From Blastocatellia bacterium (GTDB taxonomy: Bacteria > Acidobacteriota > Blastocatellia > Pyrinomonadales > Pyrinomonadaceae): a stretch of 64,000 bases of DNA. Positions 35,040 through 46,375 of this stretch are shown one piece after another. The stretch covers positions 1-64,000 of the forward strand of contig JAEUQK010000020.1 in the NCBI GenBank assembly GCA_016789265.1, read 5' to 3'. The translations under genes and the position numbers were made by a program. Position 1 is the stretch's first letter, and each line of letters starts with the position of its first letter. Under the pieces are notes generated by a model. That model was not told the DNA's origin. It was given only the letters and a program-made list of their open reading frames with translations, and did no database searches.

Positions 35040-35405
35040 ATGGCAAGATCTATCAATCGCCACTTTCAGTTTCTTGGCTCGTCGAAAGACGTTCGTTCAG
35101 GGCGTCTATGGTATCCGGCGGCGGACGTTTATCAGACAGAGGAAGGCTGGCTTGTAAAGGTCGAGCTTGCGGGCGTTTCGGCCGAGGACGTTGAGATCGA
35201 CGTTCAGGGAGACACTCTTTACATAGCGGGCTGCAGAAAAGACCGCTCCTGCGCCGGAGGCAATACTTATCATCAGATGGAGATAACGTATAGCAGTTTT
35301 GAAAAGACGCTGAATTTTCCTGCATCCATCGAAGGGGCCAAGGTCGAACATAATTTCGAAAACGGACTGCTTATCATCCACCTCAAAAAGGCGGCGAAGG
35401 CTTAA
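35040..35405 (+). CDS. Small heat shock protein, Hsp20/alpha-crystallin family
   Basis: A 121-residue ATP-independent chaperone. The alpha-crystallin domain spans about 20-115: PAADVYQTEEGWLVKVELAGV, then GDTLYIAGCRK and FENGLLIIHLKK. It is short at the C-terminus, without a clear I-x-I/V oligomer motif. It lies 5 bases after the CBS gene and 48 bases before lon. Two cysteines (in AGCRKDRSC) are unusual for this family. Confidence 0.9.
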   Translation: MARSINRHFQFLGSSKDVRSGRLWYPAADVYQTEEGWLVKVELAGVSAEDVEIDVQGDTLYIAGCRKDRSCAGGNTYHQMEITYSSFEKTLNFPASIEGAKVEHNFENGLLIIHLKKAAKA

Positions 35406-35453
35406 GACGGCAGGATCGATCCCTAATTATAACATCAAAGCTCAGGGTTATTT

Positions 35454-37919
35454 ATGGCTGACGAACAGATCAAGGAAGAAACAAAGACCGAAGAACCTAC
35501 GTTTCCGGGGCCGTTCGAAATACCCGTGCTTCCGCTCCAGAACACGACGCTGTTTCCGGAGACGGTCGTGCCTTTAGCTGTCGGCCGTGACCGGTCAGTA
35601 CGCGCCGTCGAATCAGCGCTAGGGACAGAAGAAAAACTGCTCGCTTGTATAACCACGAAAACCCCGAACGTGACGGGCGACGAAGCGACCTACGACGATC
35701 TTTACAAGATCGGAACGATCGTGAACGTAAAACGGATGATGCGCAACGAAGGTGTTATGCAGCTCATCGTTCAGGCTATGGACCGTTTCGAGGTCGTCGA
35801 ATGGGTAGAAGATCAGCCATTTCTCAAGGCAAAGATCCAGGTGCTGCCTGAACTTCGCCGCCTCGATGAGGAAGAGATCGAGGCGCTCAAGCGAAACATT
35901 CAAAATCTGATCCAACAGGCGCTCGCCCTGCTGCCTAACGTGCCCCCGGAGATACGCATGGCGGTCATGACTCAGACCGATCCGGTTCAAATCTCATACT
36001 TTCTCGCCTCGGTGCTCGACCTTGGAGTAGAGACCGAGCAGAAGATGCTCGAATCCAGCACGGTCGATGGATTGCTGACGCTCACTCACGCGGCATTGGC
36101 TCGTGAACTCGAGATCATGCAGATCCGTTCGAAGATCGCCACGGAAGCACAGACGGAGATGGACAAGTCGCAGCGTGATTACGTCCTGCGTCAGCAGATG
36201 AAGGCGATCCAAAAGGAACTCGGCGAGGACGAGACTGGCGAAAAAGCCGAGGCAGGCCAGCTTCGCGAACGTCTTGAGACCGCCGACCTGCCGGATGATG
36301 TCCGCAAAGAAGCCGAACGTGAGTTGAAGCGGATGGAGGCTTTGCCCCAGTCGGCTCCGGATTTCCATGTTATCCGTACATATCTGGAATACATTCTCGA
36401 CCTCCCGTGGCGAAAGTCGAGCGAAGAAAAGCTAGACCTCAACGAGGCCCGGAAGATACTTGACGAAGATCATTACGGACTTGAGGACATAAAAGAACGC
36501 ATTCTCGAATCGCTTGCAGTTGTGAAACTTCGGCCGGATTCCAAGAGCCCGATCATTCTTTTTGTCGGCCCGCCTGGAGTTGGTAAAACGAGCTTGGGCC
36601 GTTCGATCGCCCGTGCGTTGGGACGCGAATTTGAGCGAATGAGCCTCGGCGGAATGCGTGACGAGGCGGAACTTCGCGGCCATCGCCGTACCTATATCGG
36701 AGCGATGCCCGGGCGTATCATTCAGGCCCTTCGGCGTGTCGGGGTGAACAATCCCGTTCTGATGCTCGACGAGGTCGACAAGCTTGGCGCAGATTTTCGC
36801 GGCGATCCGGCATCGGCTCTTCTTGAAATACTCGACCCGGCTCAGAACAACACTTTTCGGGACAATTACCTTGATCTGCCGTTCGATCTTTCGAAGGTGT
36901 TCTTTATCGCGACCGCCAACTCGCTCGGGCCGATCCCGATGCCGCTTCGCGACCGCATGGAAATAATCCAGCTTGCCGGATACAGCGACCGGGAAAAGCT
37001 CAACATTGCCAAGCAATATTTGGTTGCAAGACAGATCGAAACGAATGGCCTAAAGTCTGAGCAGCTTACGATAACGGATGCTGCGATCAATCTTCTCACT
37101 TCTCGATACACACGCGAAGCCGGTGTCCGGCAACTTGAACGAACGATCGGCAATATCGCCCGAAAAGTTGCGTTGAAAGTTGCACAGGGTTCGACCGATT
37201 CGGTCACGGTCGATGCTAAAGACATCAAGGAATATCTTGGGGCCCCGCGGTTTTATCCTGAAGAAGCCAGAAAAGAACTGCCCGCCGGTGTTGCAACCGG
37301 GATGGCGTGGACCGAGATGGGAGGCGAGGTGCTTTTCATCGAGGCGACACTTTTGCCTGGCGGTGGCGGATTGACGCTTACCGGACAGCTTGGCGACGTG
37401 ATGAAGGAATCGGCGCAAGCGGCCCGCAGTTACCTTTGGTCGCATGCTGCGGATTTTGGCATCGATCCTGAACTGATAAAACAGAACGGAGTTCATCTTC
37501 ACGTGCCGGCGGGTGCGATACCAAAAGACGGGCCGAGCGCGGGCGTTACGATGGCATCGGCATTAGCATCGCTTTATACGGGCCGCAAAGTTCGCAGCGA
37601 CACGGCGATGACCGGAGAGATCACTCTATCTGGCCAGGTGTTTCCCGTAGGCGGCATTAAGGAAAAGGTACTGGCGGCGCATCGTGCCGGAATTCGACGC
37701 ATAGTTCTGCCGGCCCAGAATGAACCGGACGCAGAAGAGATCCCTGAAGACGTTCGTGCTGAGTTGGAGATAATTCCGGCAAAGCTCGTTAGCGAGGTTC
37801 TCGACGCTACGCTTGAAAAGGACGTGACGCAGCCAATCCCTAAAGATTACGTCGTACACGGTACTGACGGCGCGGGTGACGGTTCGGCGGAACGCCTGAT
37901 CGCGAAAGATAGCAAATAA
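35454..37919 (+). CDS. lon: ATP-dependent protease Lon
   Basis: An 821-residue bacterial Lon. The N-terminal LON substrate-binding domain (about 20-220) is followed by a coiled coil, the AAA+ domain with Walker [10 protein letters not shown] (about 366-374) and LMLDEVDK, and the S16 protease domain with Ser in [10 protein letters not shown] (near 690) and Lys in [13 protein letters not shown] (near 737). It degrades misfolded and regulatory proteins in the cytoplasm. The length is standard. It ends the stress operon begun by the CBS and Hsp20 genes. Confidence 0.97.
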   Translation: MADEQIKEETKTEEPTFPGPFEIPVLPLQNTTLFPETVVPLAVGRDRSVRAVESALGTEEKLLACITTKTPNVTGDEATYDDLYKIGTIVNVKRMMRNEGVMQLIVQAMDRFEVVEWVEDQPFLKAKIQVLPELRRLDEEEIEALKRNIQNLIQQALALLPNVPPEIRMAVMTQTDPVQISYFLASVLDLGVETEQKMLESSTVDGLLTLTHAALARELEIMQIRSKIATEAQTEMDKSQRDYVLRQQMKAIQKELGEDETGEKAEAGQLRERLETADLPDDVRKEAERELKRMEALPQSAPDFHVIRTYLEYILDLPWRKSSEEKLDLNEARKILDEDHYGLEDIKERILESLAVVKLRPDSKSPIILFVGPPGVGKTSLGRSIARALGREFERMSLGGMRDEAELRGHRRTYIGAMPGRIIQALRRVGVNNPVLMLDEVDKLGADFRGDPASALLEILDPAQNNTFRDNYLDLPFDLSKVFFIATANSLGPIPMPLRDRMEIIQLAGYSDREKLNIAKQYLVARQIETNGLKSEQLTITDAAINLLTSRYTREAGVRQLERTIGNIARKVALKVAQGSTDSVTVDAKDIKEYLGAPRFYPEEARKELPAGVATGMAWTEMGGEVLFIEATLLPGGGGLTLTGQLGDVMKESAQAARSYLWSHAADFGIDPELIKQNGVHLHVPAGAIPKDGPSAGVTMASALASLYTGRKVRSDTAMTGEITLSGQVFPVGGIKEKVLAAHRAGIRRIVLPAQNEPDAEEIPEDVRAELEIIPAKLVSEVLDATLEKDVTQPIPKDYVVHGTDGAGDGSAERLIAKDSK

Positions 37920-37952
37920 AACGATGCATTTATTGGTCGTTTCTTACCTGTC

Positions 37953-37990
37953 GCGGCTTGATCAGCCCTGCTTTTAGGTGATCGAGCCGC
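37953..37990. terminator. Large hairpin after lon
   Basis: A 12-bp stem GCGGCTTGATCA/TGATCGAGCCGC with one wobble and a 14-base loop lies 33 bases after the lon stop codon. The T-run is broken (AAATAGTTTT), so it is a weak or imperfect terminator. Confidence 0.5.
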
Positions 37991-38083
37991 AAATAGTTTT
38001 CATTTCAATAGTGACTGTGGTACTTTTCGATTGGTCCTATCACCCTCTCGATGTAGTAACTGTCAATTAAATCAGGGATTTAG

Positions 38084-41000
38084 ATGAGTTCTGGATTTAG
38101 AAGTTTGAGATATGCCTTGGCGGTGGCGGTCGTAATAGCGGCTGCCGTCTGGCTCCTCGACGGGCCTGTTTTTGAGCAGAACGCACAGCGGGCTAAGACC
38201 TCAAGCTTTTCAAATCTGGAGCCGAAGAGACCACAGATATCAGCTTCCACCATAAATCTCGCTAGCGGCTCATTTGACCCTAAGATAGATCCGCCATCAG
38301 GTACGGTTCCGTCCGGCCTTTTTCGGGCACCTGACGGTGACGGTTATTATATTGTCCAGCTTGAAACCGTAGCTACTGATGAGGTCCTTGATGGGCTTAG
38401 ATCGACGGGAGTTGAAATACTGCAGTACGTCCCTAACAGGGCATTCTTTGTTTACGGCAGTGGTGTGTCGATCGCATCCGCAGTAAATGATCCAAGCGTA
38501 CGTTGGGTCGGACGCTTGCTTCCAGAGTATAAGATCTCGCCGGTTCTGCAAGAACAGATGAACGCCGTAAAGACACGGCGCGAGCCTCGGAACGGTATTT
38601 CGGGACTCGACATGGTTACCAAACGAAACGCTGTCTTCGATGTCGCCGTTTTCAAACGGGCGGATCTGAAGACTTTGACTGGGGAGATCGCCTCTCGAAC
38701 CGGCGGGAAAGTAATTTCCTCGATCGATCTTCCCGGAAATTTCTTCAATGTAGTTCGAATCGAATCTTCGATCGATTCGATATTATCCGCAGCCGATGTC
38801 CCGGACACGTTTCGTATTGATGCCTGGAGTAAGCCGGAAAAAGAGGACGAGCGGGCAGCGCAGATCGTTGCCGGCAATTATTCGAGCGCCACGGTCCTGG
38901 ATGCTCCTGGTTATAATCCGCTTTCTCAGTTCGGAGTGAATGGCCAGGGCGTAACGGTTTCGGTCGTGGACGATGGCGTCGGTATTCCAGGAGACGGTGG
39001 ATTTTACATCACATCCGGTAACACGGTGAACGGGCCGCTCCGCAGTGCATCTGCGGGCGCACAGGGCCACGGACATCTTAACGCTACGATCATCGCGGGT
39101 GATGCTCCGTTCTCTGTGCTTGACCCGGCCGGCTATAACTATGGTTTAGGCGTCGCTCCGAAAGCGAACATCATCAATATCCCGCTACTTCGGGCTGGTT
39201 ATTCCGGGGCCGAAGCTGATACCGTGAACGATACCGTCACGACAGTTGGCCCAAACGGGGTTCTTGGGTTCATCAGTAACAATAGTTGGGGAAACGGTAC
39301 AAATGCCAACTCCTACGATTCTTATGCGGCTCAATACGACGGCTTCGTTCGCGACGCGTCTTCTGCGGCTTCGATCGATCCGATCTTGCTTGTTTTTTCG
39401 GCCGGTAATGACGGCGGAAGCGGATTGACCCGTCCGAAGGTTGCCAAAAACTTGATCGCCGTGGCAAATCTGGAAAACATCCGCACTGAATTATCTGCGT
39501 CAGCGAACAACATTAACGATCTCAATCCTTCATCGGCTATCGGTCCAGCTGCTGATTCGCGGATCAAACCGGATATTGCGGCTCCTGGAACCGCGATCGC
39601 GGGCGGACGCTCTGGTCCGAGCTCATTGTTCGGAAACATCGACGCAGCCCATAGATGGAGCAGCGGGACATCGCATGCGGCGCCGCAGGTTGCTGGTGCC
39701 GCAGCTCTATTCACCCAATTCTGGAAGACAAGCCACGGCGGCCTTAACCCGAGCCCTGCTTTGGTGAAGGCAGCGATCATCAACTCGGGTCGTGATGCAA
39801 ACGGTGTCGGGACTGCGGCGGCGATCCCAAATAGCGGCGAAGGTTGGGGCCGTATAAACCTAAAGGGGATGCTCAACACAGGTGCTTCGATCACCTATGT
39901 GAACGAGACCGATACTCTCGCAGGAACCGGGACATCGAGAATTTATTCCGGCAATGTAGTTGATTCCGGCCGGCCTGTTCGCGTGACGTTAGTATGGACC
40001 GACCCGCCTGGCGTAGCGGATCCTGCTTTGGTCAATGACCTCGACCTCGAGGTCACGTTAGGCGGCAACACATATAGGGGCAACGTGCTGTCGGGGGGCC
40101 TATCTACGATCGGGGGTTCGCCTGACAACCGGAACAATGTTGAAAACGTGTACCTTCCCGCTGGATTCTCAGGACCTATGTCGATCCGCGTCACCGGTTC
40201 GGCCATCAATGGCAATGGTATTCTCGGTAATGCGGACCCGACGGACCAGCATTTTGCACTGGTTGTCTATAACGCAAATGTTGCGTTGGACGCTTCGGCA
40301 TTTCTGAACGCAGGTTCGACAAACGTTATTAGTGGGAACGCGATCGTGGAACCTAGCGAATGCAATCTGGTCAATATACCAATTACAAATTTCGGAGCGA
40401 CCACCGCGACGAATATAAGTGCTACCCTTACGACCACGACCCCCGGGGTGAGTATTTCGGTTGCAGGTGCCAACTATCCTGACCTTTTACCCGGTGCGAC
40501 AGCCTTAAATTCGAGTGCATTCGCGATCTCGACCGACAATACCGTTGCGTGTTTTACAAGTGTCGATCTGACGCTTACGGTCAACTTTACCGGAGGTATT
40601 TCTCCGGCTGTTTATAACATCTCGATTCCGGTAGGTCAGGCAGGGGGAACGAATTACAACTTTACCGCTTCGACCAGTGCTACCATTTCGCCGGGAGGTA
40701 GCTTGGTTACCGGAAGCCAGACAGATGACGCACCCGTGAACTTCACCACACCGTTTGCATTCTCTGTTTACGGGACAAATGTAGCCGCAGGTTCCACGAT
40801 CAGGTTAAGCACTAATGGAAACATACGGATCGAGAATGCCGGTTCTCCGAATTCCGGAGTAAACAACACGCCGCTGCCAGCCATCGATAATTCTTTCCCG
40901 GTAAGCCGCCCGGTCTTAATGCCTTATTGGGACGACCTCGATATGTCGCCCGGTGTAACATCGGGAGGCGGCATTTATTCGGAGGTTGCGGGAATCCCGG

Positions 41001-41569
41001 GATCGCGAGTACTTAAGCTCGAATGGAGGGCAAGGCACTGGGTCTCCGGCCAGACACTCGGGCCGCCGGACACGAACTTTGCGGTTTACTTCCACGAAGG
41101 CTCGAATAATTTCGAATTTGTTTACGCCCTCACCGGCGCAGGTGTTAATTCCTCAGGCGCATCGGCGACCGTTGGGGTTCAATCGGCTACTTCCGGGACG
41201 ACGTTTACTCAGTTCTCGGTAAACACTGCGAGCCTTTCGCCCGGGCTGATGCTTAGTGCTTCGATCCCGCCGACCATCTGTAATTCCGGTAACGGAGGCT
41301 GTGTTACTACGGCATCTTCGGTAATGATCTCGGGTCGGGTGGTCTCTTCGGAGGGCCGGGGCATTAAGAATGCCCGTGTCACATTGGTCGACGGTAACGG
41401 CAACACGCGAAATTCGACGACTAACTCCTTTGGCTTTTTCCGATTTGAGGATGTCCGGGCTGGTGAATCATATGTTGTTTCGGTGACGGCTAAAAATCTG
41501 CGTTTCGAAAGTCAACTGGTCAACGTTGGCGACACGATAACAGATCTTTATTTGATGGCTTCACCATAA
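38084..41569 (+). CDS. Secreted S8 (subtilisin) family serine protease, multidomain
   Basis: A 1161-residue exported protease with a signal segment at about 8-30. The subtilisin triad is Asp near 295 (VVDDG), His near 328-330 (GHGHLNA) and Ser near 530 (SSGTSHAAP). A P-domain-like beta sandwich follows the catalytic domain (DPALVNDLDLEV near 645-655). Further beta domains lead to a C-terminal carboxypeptidase-regulatory-like domain (ISGRVVSSEGRGIKNARVTL). Probably degrades external protein. It stands alone with its own terminator. Confidence 0.88.
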   Translation: MSSGFRSLRYALAVAVVIAAAVWLLDGPVFEQNAQRAKTSSFSNLEPKRPQISASTINLASGSFDPKIDPPSGTVPSGLFRAPDGDGYYIVQLETVATDEVLDGLRSTGVEILQYVPNRAFFVYGSGVSIASAVNDPSVRWVGRLLPEYKISPVLQEQMNAVKTRREPRNGISGLDMVTKRNAVFDVAVFKRADLKTLTGEIASRTGGKVISSIDLPGNFFNVVRIESSIDSILSAADVPDTFRIDAWSKPEKEDERAAQIVAGNYSSATVLDAPGYNPLSQFGVNGQGVTVSVVDDGVGIPGDGGFYITSGNTVNGPLRSASAGAQGHGHLNATIIAGDAPFSVLDPAGYNYGLGVAPKANIINIPLLRAGYSGAEADTVNDTVTTVGPNGVLGFISNNSWGNGTNANSYDSYAAQYDGFVRDASSAASIDPILLVFSAGNDGGSGLTRPKVAKNLIAVANLENIRTELSASANNINDLNPSSAIGPAADSRIKPDIAAPGTAIAGGRSGPSSLFGNIDAAHRWSSGTSHAAPQVAGAAALFTQFWKTSHGGLNPSPALVKAAIINSGRDANGVGTAAAIPNSGEGWGRINLKGMLNTGASITYVNETDTLAGTGTSRIYSGNVVDSGRPVRVTLVWTDPPGVADPALVNDLDLEVTLGGNTYRGNVLSGGLSTIGGSPDNRNNVENVYLPAGFSGPMSIRVTGSAINGNGILGNADPTDQHFALVVYNANVALDASAFLNAGSTNVISGNAIVEPSECNLVNIPITNFGATTATNISATLTTTTPGVSISVAGANYPDLLPGATALNSSAFAISTDNTVACFTSVDLTLTVNFTGGISPAVYNISIPVGQAGGTNYNFTASTSATISPGGSLVTGSQTDDAPVNFTTPFAFSVYGTNVAAGSTIRLSTNGNIRIENAGSPNSGVNNTPLPAIDNSFPVSRPVLMPYWDDLDMSPGVTSGGGIYSEVAGIPGSRVLKLEWRARHWVSGQTLGPPDTNFAVYFHEGSNNFEFVYALTGAGVNSSGASATVGVQSATSGTTFTQFSVNTASLSPGLMLSASIPPTICNSGNGGCVTTASSVMISGRVVSSEGRGIKNARVTLVDGNGNTRNSTTNSFGFFRFEDVRAGESYVVSVTAKNLRFESQLVNVGDTITDLYLMASP

Positions 41570-41601
41570 CCTACTCACAATAAGAGATCTGTCAGAGGAT
41601 G

Positions 41602-41626
41602 GGCGGCACTTATTGGCCGCCTTTTT
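41602..41626 (+). terminator. Rho-independent terminator of the S8 protease gene
   Basis: A perfect 6-bp GC stem GGCGGC/GCCGCC with an 8-base loop is followed by TTTTT, about 30 bases after the stop codon. Confidence 0.85.
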
Positions 41627-41854
41627 CTATCGGTTTCTAATGGTCCGAGCAGTCCGCCTGCCTGATTTGTACAAAATAGTCAAAAAACACCGCAGAACAG
41701 TGGAAATATCGCTTTGAAAGAGTGTATGCTAGCAGGTTAGGCGTTTGGAAGTTCGGTCACATCTTAGATCATTCCTTTTTCGGTGTTTTGGACGGCTCCG
41801 GAACATTCCTTTAGCTTAAAATTACAGGGTAAATAACCCGGGTTTTTAGAACAA

Positions 41855-42901
41855 ATGGCATTAAAATCATTATTTAGTCTTTTTTCCAGCGATCTCGCTA
41901 TCGACCTCGGCACCGCCAACACGCTTGTATATGCAAAGGGCCGCGGCATTGTCGTCAGCGAGCCCTCCATCGTGGCCATTAACAAGGTCACCAATCAAGT
42001 CGAAGCCGTCGGCCGCGACGCAAAAGAGATGCTGGGCCGCACGCCGGGCAATATCGTCGCGATAAGGCCAATGAAGGACGGCGTTATTGCCAACTTTGAG
42101 GTTACGGAAAAGATGCTTCAGCATTTTATCCGCAAGGCACACAACGGTAAATCGTGGGTTCGCCCCCGCGTTGTCATTGGCATTCCGTCGGAGATCACTC
42201 AAGTAGAGCGGCGAGCGGTCGAAGACTCGGCATACAGAGCCAAGGCCTCTGAAGTTTATCTCGTCGAAGAAGCAATGGCCGCCGCAATAGGTGCCGGCCT
42301 TCCTATCACGGAACCGCACGGCAACATGGTCGTTGACATCGGCGGTGGAACTACCGATATTGCCGTGATATCGCTTTCGGGAATCGTTTACTCGCGTGCC
42401 GTGCGTGTCGCAGGCAACGAGATGGACGAGGCCATCACGCAGTACATTAAACGAAAATACAATCTTCTTATCGGTGAACGAACGTCTGAGGCGATCAAGA
42501 TCGCGCTCGGCAGCGCCTTTCCTCTTGACGAGCCGCTCTCGATGGAAGTTCGCGGCCGCAACCTGATCGAGGGCATTCCCAAGACCATCACGATGACCGA
42601 CGAAGAGATCCGCGAAGCGCTGTCTGACGCCATCTCGACGATCATAAACGCGGTTCGTGTCGCCCTCGAGCGAACGCCTCCCGAGCTTTCTGCAGACATC
42701 GTCGAGCGAGGCATCGTACTTACCGGCGGCGGTGCTCTACTCAAGAATCTCGATAAACGGTTGACTATCGAGACCGGGTTGCCGGTAGTGATCGCGGATG
42801 ACCCGCTCTCATCGGTCGTTCTCGGCACCGGGAAGATGCTGTCCGACATCGAACTCCTCAAGCGTGTTAAGTGGGACAATTCACTTATGACAGGGAACTA
42901 G
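41855..42901 (+). CDS. mreB: Rod shape-determining actin homologue MreB
   Basis: 348 residues. It has the phosphate-1 motif [10 protein letters not shown] near 17, phosphate-2 [12 protein letters not shown] near 160, and the adenosine-binding LTGGGALL near 290. It forms membrane-bound filaments that position the elongasome. It is the first gene of the mreB-mreC-mreD-mrdA-rodA cluster. A 285-base region upstream holds the promoter; I cannot assign the boxes with confidence. Confidence 0.97.
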   Translation: MALKSLFSLFSSDLAIDLGTANTLVYAKGRGIVVSEPSIVAINKVTNQVEAVGRDAKEMLGRTPGNIVAIRPMKDGVIANFEVTEKMLQHFIRKAHNGKSWVRPRVVIGIPSEITQVERRAVEDSAYRAKASEVYLVEEAMAAAIGAGLPITEPHGNMVVDIGGGTTDIAVISLSGIVYSRAVRVAGNEMDEAITQYIKRKYNLLIGERTSEAIKIALGSAFPLDEPLSMEVRGRNLIEGIPKTITMTDEEIREALSDAISTIINAVRVALERTPPELSADIVERGIVLTGGGALLKNLDKRLTIETGLPVVIADDPLSSVVLGTGKMLSDIELLKRVKWDNSLMTGN

Positions 42902-42992
42902 GTTTTGGGTGGTAATGACGGTGAACGAGATCAGGAACTGTGGATTTCCACATTAACATTTCGCCCGCCGTCGTTCACTATCCAAGTGTGGA

Positions 42993-43883
42993 ATGGTTGA
43001 GCGAAGTCAACAAGATGTATGGAGATTGACGCCTTGGCTTGCGGTCATTCTCTGTCTCGGAAATTTTGTCTTGATGGCGTTTGACGCGCGCTCGGTAGGC
43101 GGGCAGCGCGTCATACGTGTCTGGACTCAGACCGCTGCCGATTTCGTACAGTCACCCGTTACCACTGTCACTTCTGCGGTATCCGGTTATTTCGGTTCGA
43201 TCGCCAGCCTGCGGTCAGCTCAAGATGAAAACAGCGCGCTTAAGCAGCGGATCCAGGAATTGGAGGTTGAGCTCAAGGCAAAAGAGGATCTCTCCGCCGA
43301 AAACGCCCGACTTGCTCAACTGTTGGAGTTAAAAGAGAAGAGCAAGTATAAGGTGCTCACCGCACGAATTATCGGCCGAGACCCTTCCGTTTTTTTTGAT
43401 TCGTCGATCATAAACCGAGGAAGCCTGGACGGCGTGAAATTGAACATGCCGGTCGTCACAAACGGCGGTTTGCTTGGTCGCGTGACCGCGGTCGGCCCGC
43501 TTACCTCTCAGGTTGACCTTATCACGCGTGACAAATCGGGCGTCGGGGCCGTCATAGGTGAGATCAGCGGTTCGAACGCTCTGGGTGTCGTGGTCGGTTC
43601 AAGTAAGCGCGAAGTATTGGAAATGCGATACGTGTCCGGCAGCGTCGAGGTAGAGGTCGGCCAGATCGTTTATACCACGGGGCAGGACGGTATTTATCCT
43701 GCGGGGTTGAAGGTAGGTGAGATAATCCAGATCGAATCAGGTTCGGCAACTACCCCGCACAAGATCGTCATAAGGCCGAGCGCCGGGATCGACACGATGC
43801 AGGAGGTCGGTGTTCTTCTGTACGAACCCGGCGCGAAGGCTGAATTTGAACAACAGATCGCAAAACCACAAAAAGGCAAGTAA
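42993..43883 (+). CDS. mreC: Rod shape-determining protein MreC
   Basis: 296 residues with one N-terminal membrane segment (about 12-30), a coiled coil at about 65-110, and the periplasmic beta-barrel domain (ARIIGRDPSVFFDS onward). It links MreB filaments to the cell-wall synthases PBP2 and RodA. It lies 91 bases after mreB and 10 bases before mreD. Length and layout are typical. Confidence 0.94.
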   Translation: MVERSQQDVWRLTPWLAVILCLGNFVLMAFDARSVGGQRVIRVWTQTAADFVQSPVTTVTSAVSGYFGSIASLRSAQDENSALKQRIQELEVELKAKEDLSAENARLAQLLELKEKSKYKVLTARIIGRDPSVFFDSSIINRGSLDGVKLNMPVVTNGGLLGRVTAVGPLTSQVDLITRDKSGVGAVIGEISGSNALGVVVGSSKREVLEMRYVSGSVEVEVGQIVYTTGQDGIYPAGLKVGEIIQIESGSATTPHKIVIRPSAGIDTMQEVGVLLYEPGAKAEFEQQIAKPQKGK

Positions 43884-43893
43884 CCGAGTTTAG

Positions 43894-44442
43894 ATGAATC
43901 AACTTAAGATCACGATCGCGCTCATTATCGCCGTCCTGCTGCAATGGACGATGCGAAACGTCGCCGAACCGATGGCTTACGTTGATTTCCCGCTGATCAT
44001 CGTCGTTTATGCCGCTCTCCAGCGCGATGCGGTCAAGGCGATCCTATTCGGCGCCTTTTCCGGCATAGCTGTTGATGCTCTCAGCGGCGGGCTTCTCGGT
44101 GCGAACGGATTCTCGAAAACCCTTATCGCATATGCAGTTTCCGAGCTCGCAAGGCGTGTCTATATGGACAACCTTTTGCTTCGCATACCCGTCATAGCCG
44201 GAGCTTGCTTATTGGACGATCTCGTATATTTTGGGCTTCACCGCCTGCTCGGACAAGAGCCGGCGGGAAACATCGTTGCGACGGTATCGTACTCGATAAT
44301 AGGAACTACGATCGCTGGAACGTTTATTTATCTGATATTGGATTATTTCCTCTCTGAACGCGTTCGGACCAGCCGGCGGCGAGAGATGTTCCCCCAGCGG
44401 CGACAGTCTCGCCGAAGAAACCCGATTCGACTGAGCAAATAA
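43894..44442 (+). CDS. mreD: Rod shape-determining protein MreD
   Basis: 182 residues with about five hydrophobic segments, an integral inner-membrane protein of the elongasome. Its recognition rests on size, topology, the A-L-S-G-G-L-L-G-A-N-G segment and its place between mreC and the PBP2 gene. A basic C-terminal tail (RRQSRRRNP) is cytoplasmic. Confidence 0.88.
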   Translation: MNQLKITIALIIAVLLQWTMRNVAEPMAYVDFPLIIVVYAALQRDAVKAILFGAFSGIAVDALSGGLLGANGFSKTLIAYAVSELARRVYMDNLLLRIPVIAGACLLDDLVYFGLHRLLGQEPAGNIVATVSYSIIGTTIAGTFIYLILDYFLSERVRTSRRREMFPQRRQSRRRNPIRLSK

Positions 44443-44461
44443 AATTGCCGGCTTTCGTGTT

Positions 44462-46375
44462 ATGAAGAAGCTGAATGAGTACACACAAAACGTCCCGCTG
44501 CGGATAATCACGATCCAGGTCGTTGCATTCGTGCTGTTGACGATCCTCGGTGTGCGACTCTATTACCTTCAAATTGTTCAGGGTGAATACTGGTCGGGGC
44601 GGGCGGAAAATCAACGAGTAAGGTTCATCCCGATCCCGGCCCCACGCGGGGCTATCTTTGACCGCAACGGTAAGATACTCGTCGATTCGCGGCCAACCTA
44701 TAACGTTGTCATATCGAACGAACCCCTGAAAAAGATCGATGTTTCCGACCGCGTACCCGAGTATTCGAAGGGATTGAATCTCGAACCTGATTTTGTCGTC
44801 GAACGGCTTAACCTGATCAAGAAACAAAACGAATTTGAAACGCTTGTCCTGAAAGAAAGCGCAACTATGCAGGACATCGCGTGGGTCGAATCTCACGGAC
44901 TCGAATTTCCCGAGCTTCGCGTCGAACTGCAGCCGCAGCGGTTTTACCCTTATGGCACTACGCTCGCCCACGTCCTGGGCTACGTCGGCGAGATCAGCCC
45001 AAAGCAACTTGAATCGGAAACGTATAAAAGTAAGGGATTTCGCCCGGGTGACATCATCGGCAAGGGCGGGCTCGAGCAGTCGTATGATGAATTCCTAAGG
45101 GGCAGGCCCGGGTACCGAAAGGTGATCGTCGACAGCCGCGGCCGGGTTCAAAGCGAGATCGAGGTCGTTCAGCCGCAGGCAGGACAGGATCTTATTTCGA
45201 CGATCGATCTCGATGTTCAGCTGGCTGCAGAGCAGCAGCTTGCAAACTCTGTAACAAAGCGTGGGGCGATAATCGCGATGGACCCGAACAGCGGAGAGCT
45301 ACTGGCTCTGGCTTCGGCGCCGTCATACGACCCGAACATTTTCGTGCAAGGCAGTAAGACACCGGAGGGGCGAAAACAGATCGCAGCGTATTGGCAGGAC
45401 GAAAAACGCCCGCTTTTCAATCGGGCGATCCAGGGTAAATATCCTCCGGGCTCTACGTGGAAAATACCCGAATCGATGGGTGCGCTTCAACAGGGCGTGA
45501 TCACGGTTCAAAACTCGAACATGGTCTGCGGCGGCGGAATTCAGATCGGATCAAAGTTCACCCGCTGCATGGGCAGCCACGGTGCTCCGCCGCTTAGCTA
45601 CGCGATCACAAAATCCTGCGACGGATATTATTACCGCCTCGCTCTGAAAATGAAGGTCGAAGGCCTGATACAGATGATCGAGACCTTTGATTTTGATAAA
45701 CGCAGCGGTATCGATATTCCAAACGAAAAGGTCAGCGAAACGCCAAAGAGCTGGAAGCCGATTATTGAGAAACGCGAAGGCCGCTGGAGCGATATCCGCA
45801 CGGTTTACGCGGCGATCGGACAAGATACCGTCGTTGTCACTCCGATATCCCTTTTGCGTGCGGTTGCAAGCATTGGCGAACACGGAAAAATGTATGTGCC
45901 TCACTTCCTGAAAGAGTTTAAGCCTATTGGAGCAGTTGGCGAAGAAGGTTCTACGAGCTATTTTCCCGAGCGCCCGGGATTTGGTTTCGATCATCCCGAA
46001 CCGAAACAAGTTCCCATGACCGACGAACAATACGAATTAATGGTCAAGGGTATGTGGGGCGTTGTTCAGGGCGGCGGAACCGCCGGTTCGATACGCATCG
46101 CGGGATTTGATATTGCGGGAAAGACCGGAACGGCACAGGTTGCTTCACTTGGAAAAGACGTCGGCGGAAAGAAGGATCATGCATGGTTCGTCAGTTTTGC
46201 CCCTGCTTACAAACCTGAGATAGCGGTGATAGCCTTGATCGAGAATGTAGGTTTCGGCGGCAGCCACGCTGCACCCGCCGCCAGAGGGGTTTACGAAGCC
46301 TACATTGCAAAACGTTACAACGGCGTACCTCCCGCTGACGCCACGGTCGAACCGAAACTGGTCGCGAAAAGATAA
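44462..46375 (+). CDS. mrdA: Penicillin-binding protein 2 (elongation transpeptidase)
   Basis: 637 residues. It has an N-terminal membrane anchor (18-35), a PBP dimer/pedestal domain beginning RGAIFDRNGK, and a transpeptidase domain with the S-x-x-K motif in GSTWK (near 337), SCD (near 381) as in PBP2, and KTGTAQ (near 556). It crosslinks peptidoglycan during side-wall growth in partnership with RodA. The stop codon overlaps the rodA start by one base (TAATG). Confidence 0.95.
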   Translation: MKKLNEYTQNVPLRIITIQVVAFVLLTILGVRLYYLQIVQGEYWSGRAENQRVRFIPIPAPRGAIFDRNGKILVDSRPTYNVVISNEPLKKIDVSDRVPEYSKGLNLEPDFVVERLNLIKKQNEFETLVLKESATMQDIAWVESHGLEFPELRVELQPQRFYPYGTTLAHVLGYVGEISPKQLESETYKSKGFRPGDIIGKGGLEQSYDEFLRGRPGYRKVIVDSRGRVQSEIEVVQPQAGQDLISTIDLDVQLAAEQQLANSVTKRGAIIAMDPNSGELLALASAPSYDPNIFVQGSKTPEGRKQIAAYWQDEKRPLFNRAIQGKYPPGSTWKIPESMGALQQGVITVQNSNMVCGGGIQIGSKFTRCMGSHGAPPLSYAITKSCDGYYYRLALKMKVEGLIQMIETFDFDKRSGIDIPNEKVSETPKSWKPIIEKREGRWSDIRTVYAAIGQDTVVVTPISLLRAVASIGEHGKMYVPHFLKEFKPIGAVGEEGSTSYFPERPGFGFDHPEPKQVPMTDEQYELMVKGMWGVVQGGGTAGSIRIAGFDIAGKTGTAQVASLGKDVGGKKDHAWFVSFAPAYKPEIAVIALIENVGFGGSHAAPAARGVYEAYIAKRYNGVPPADATVEPKLVAKR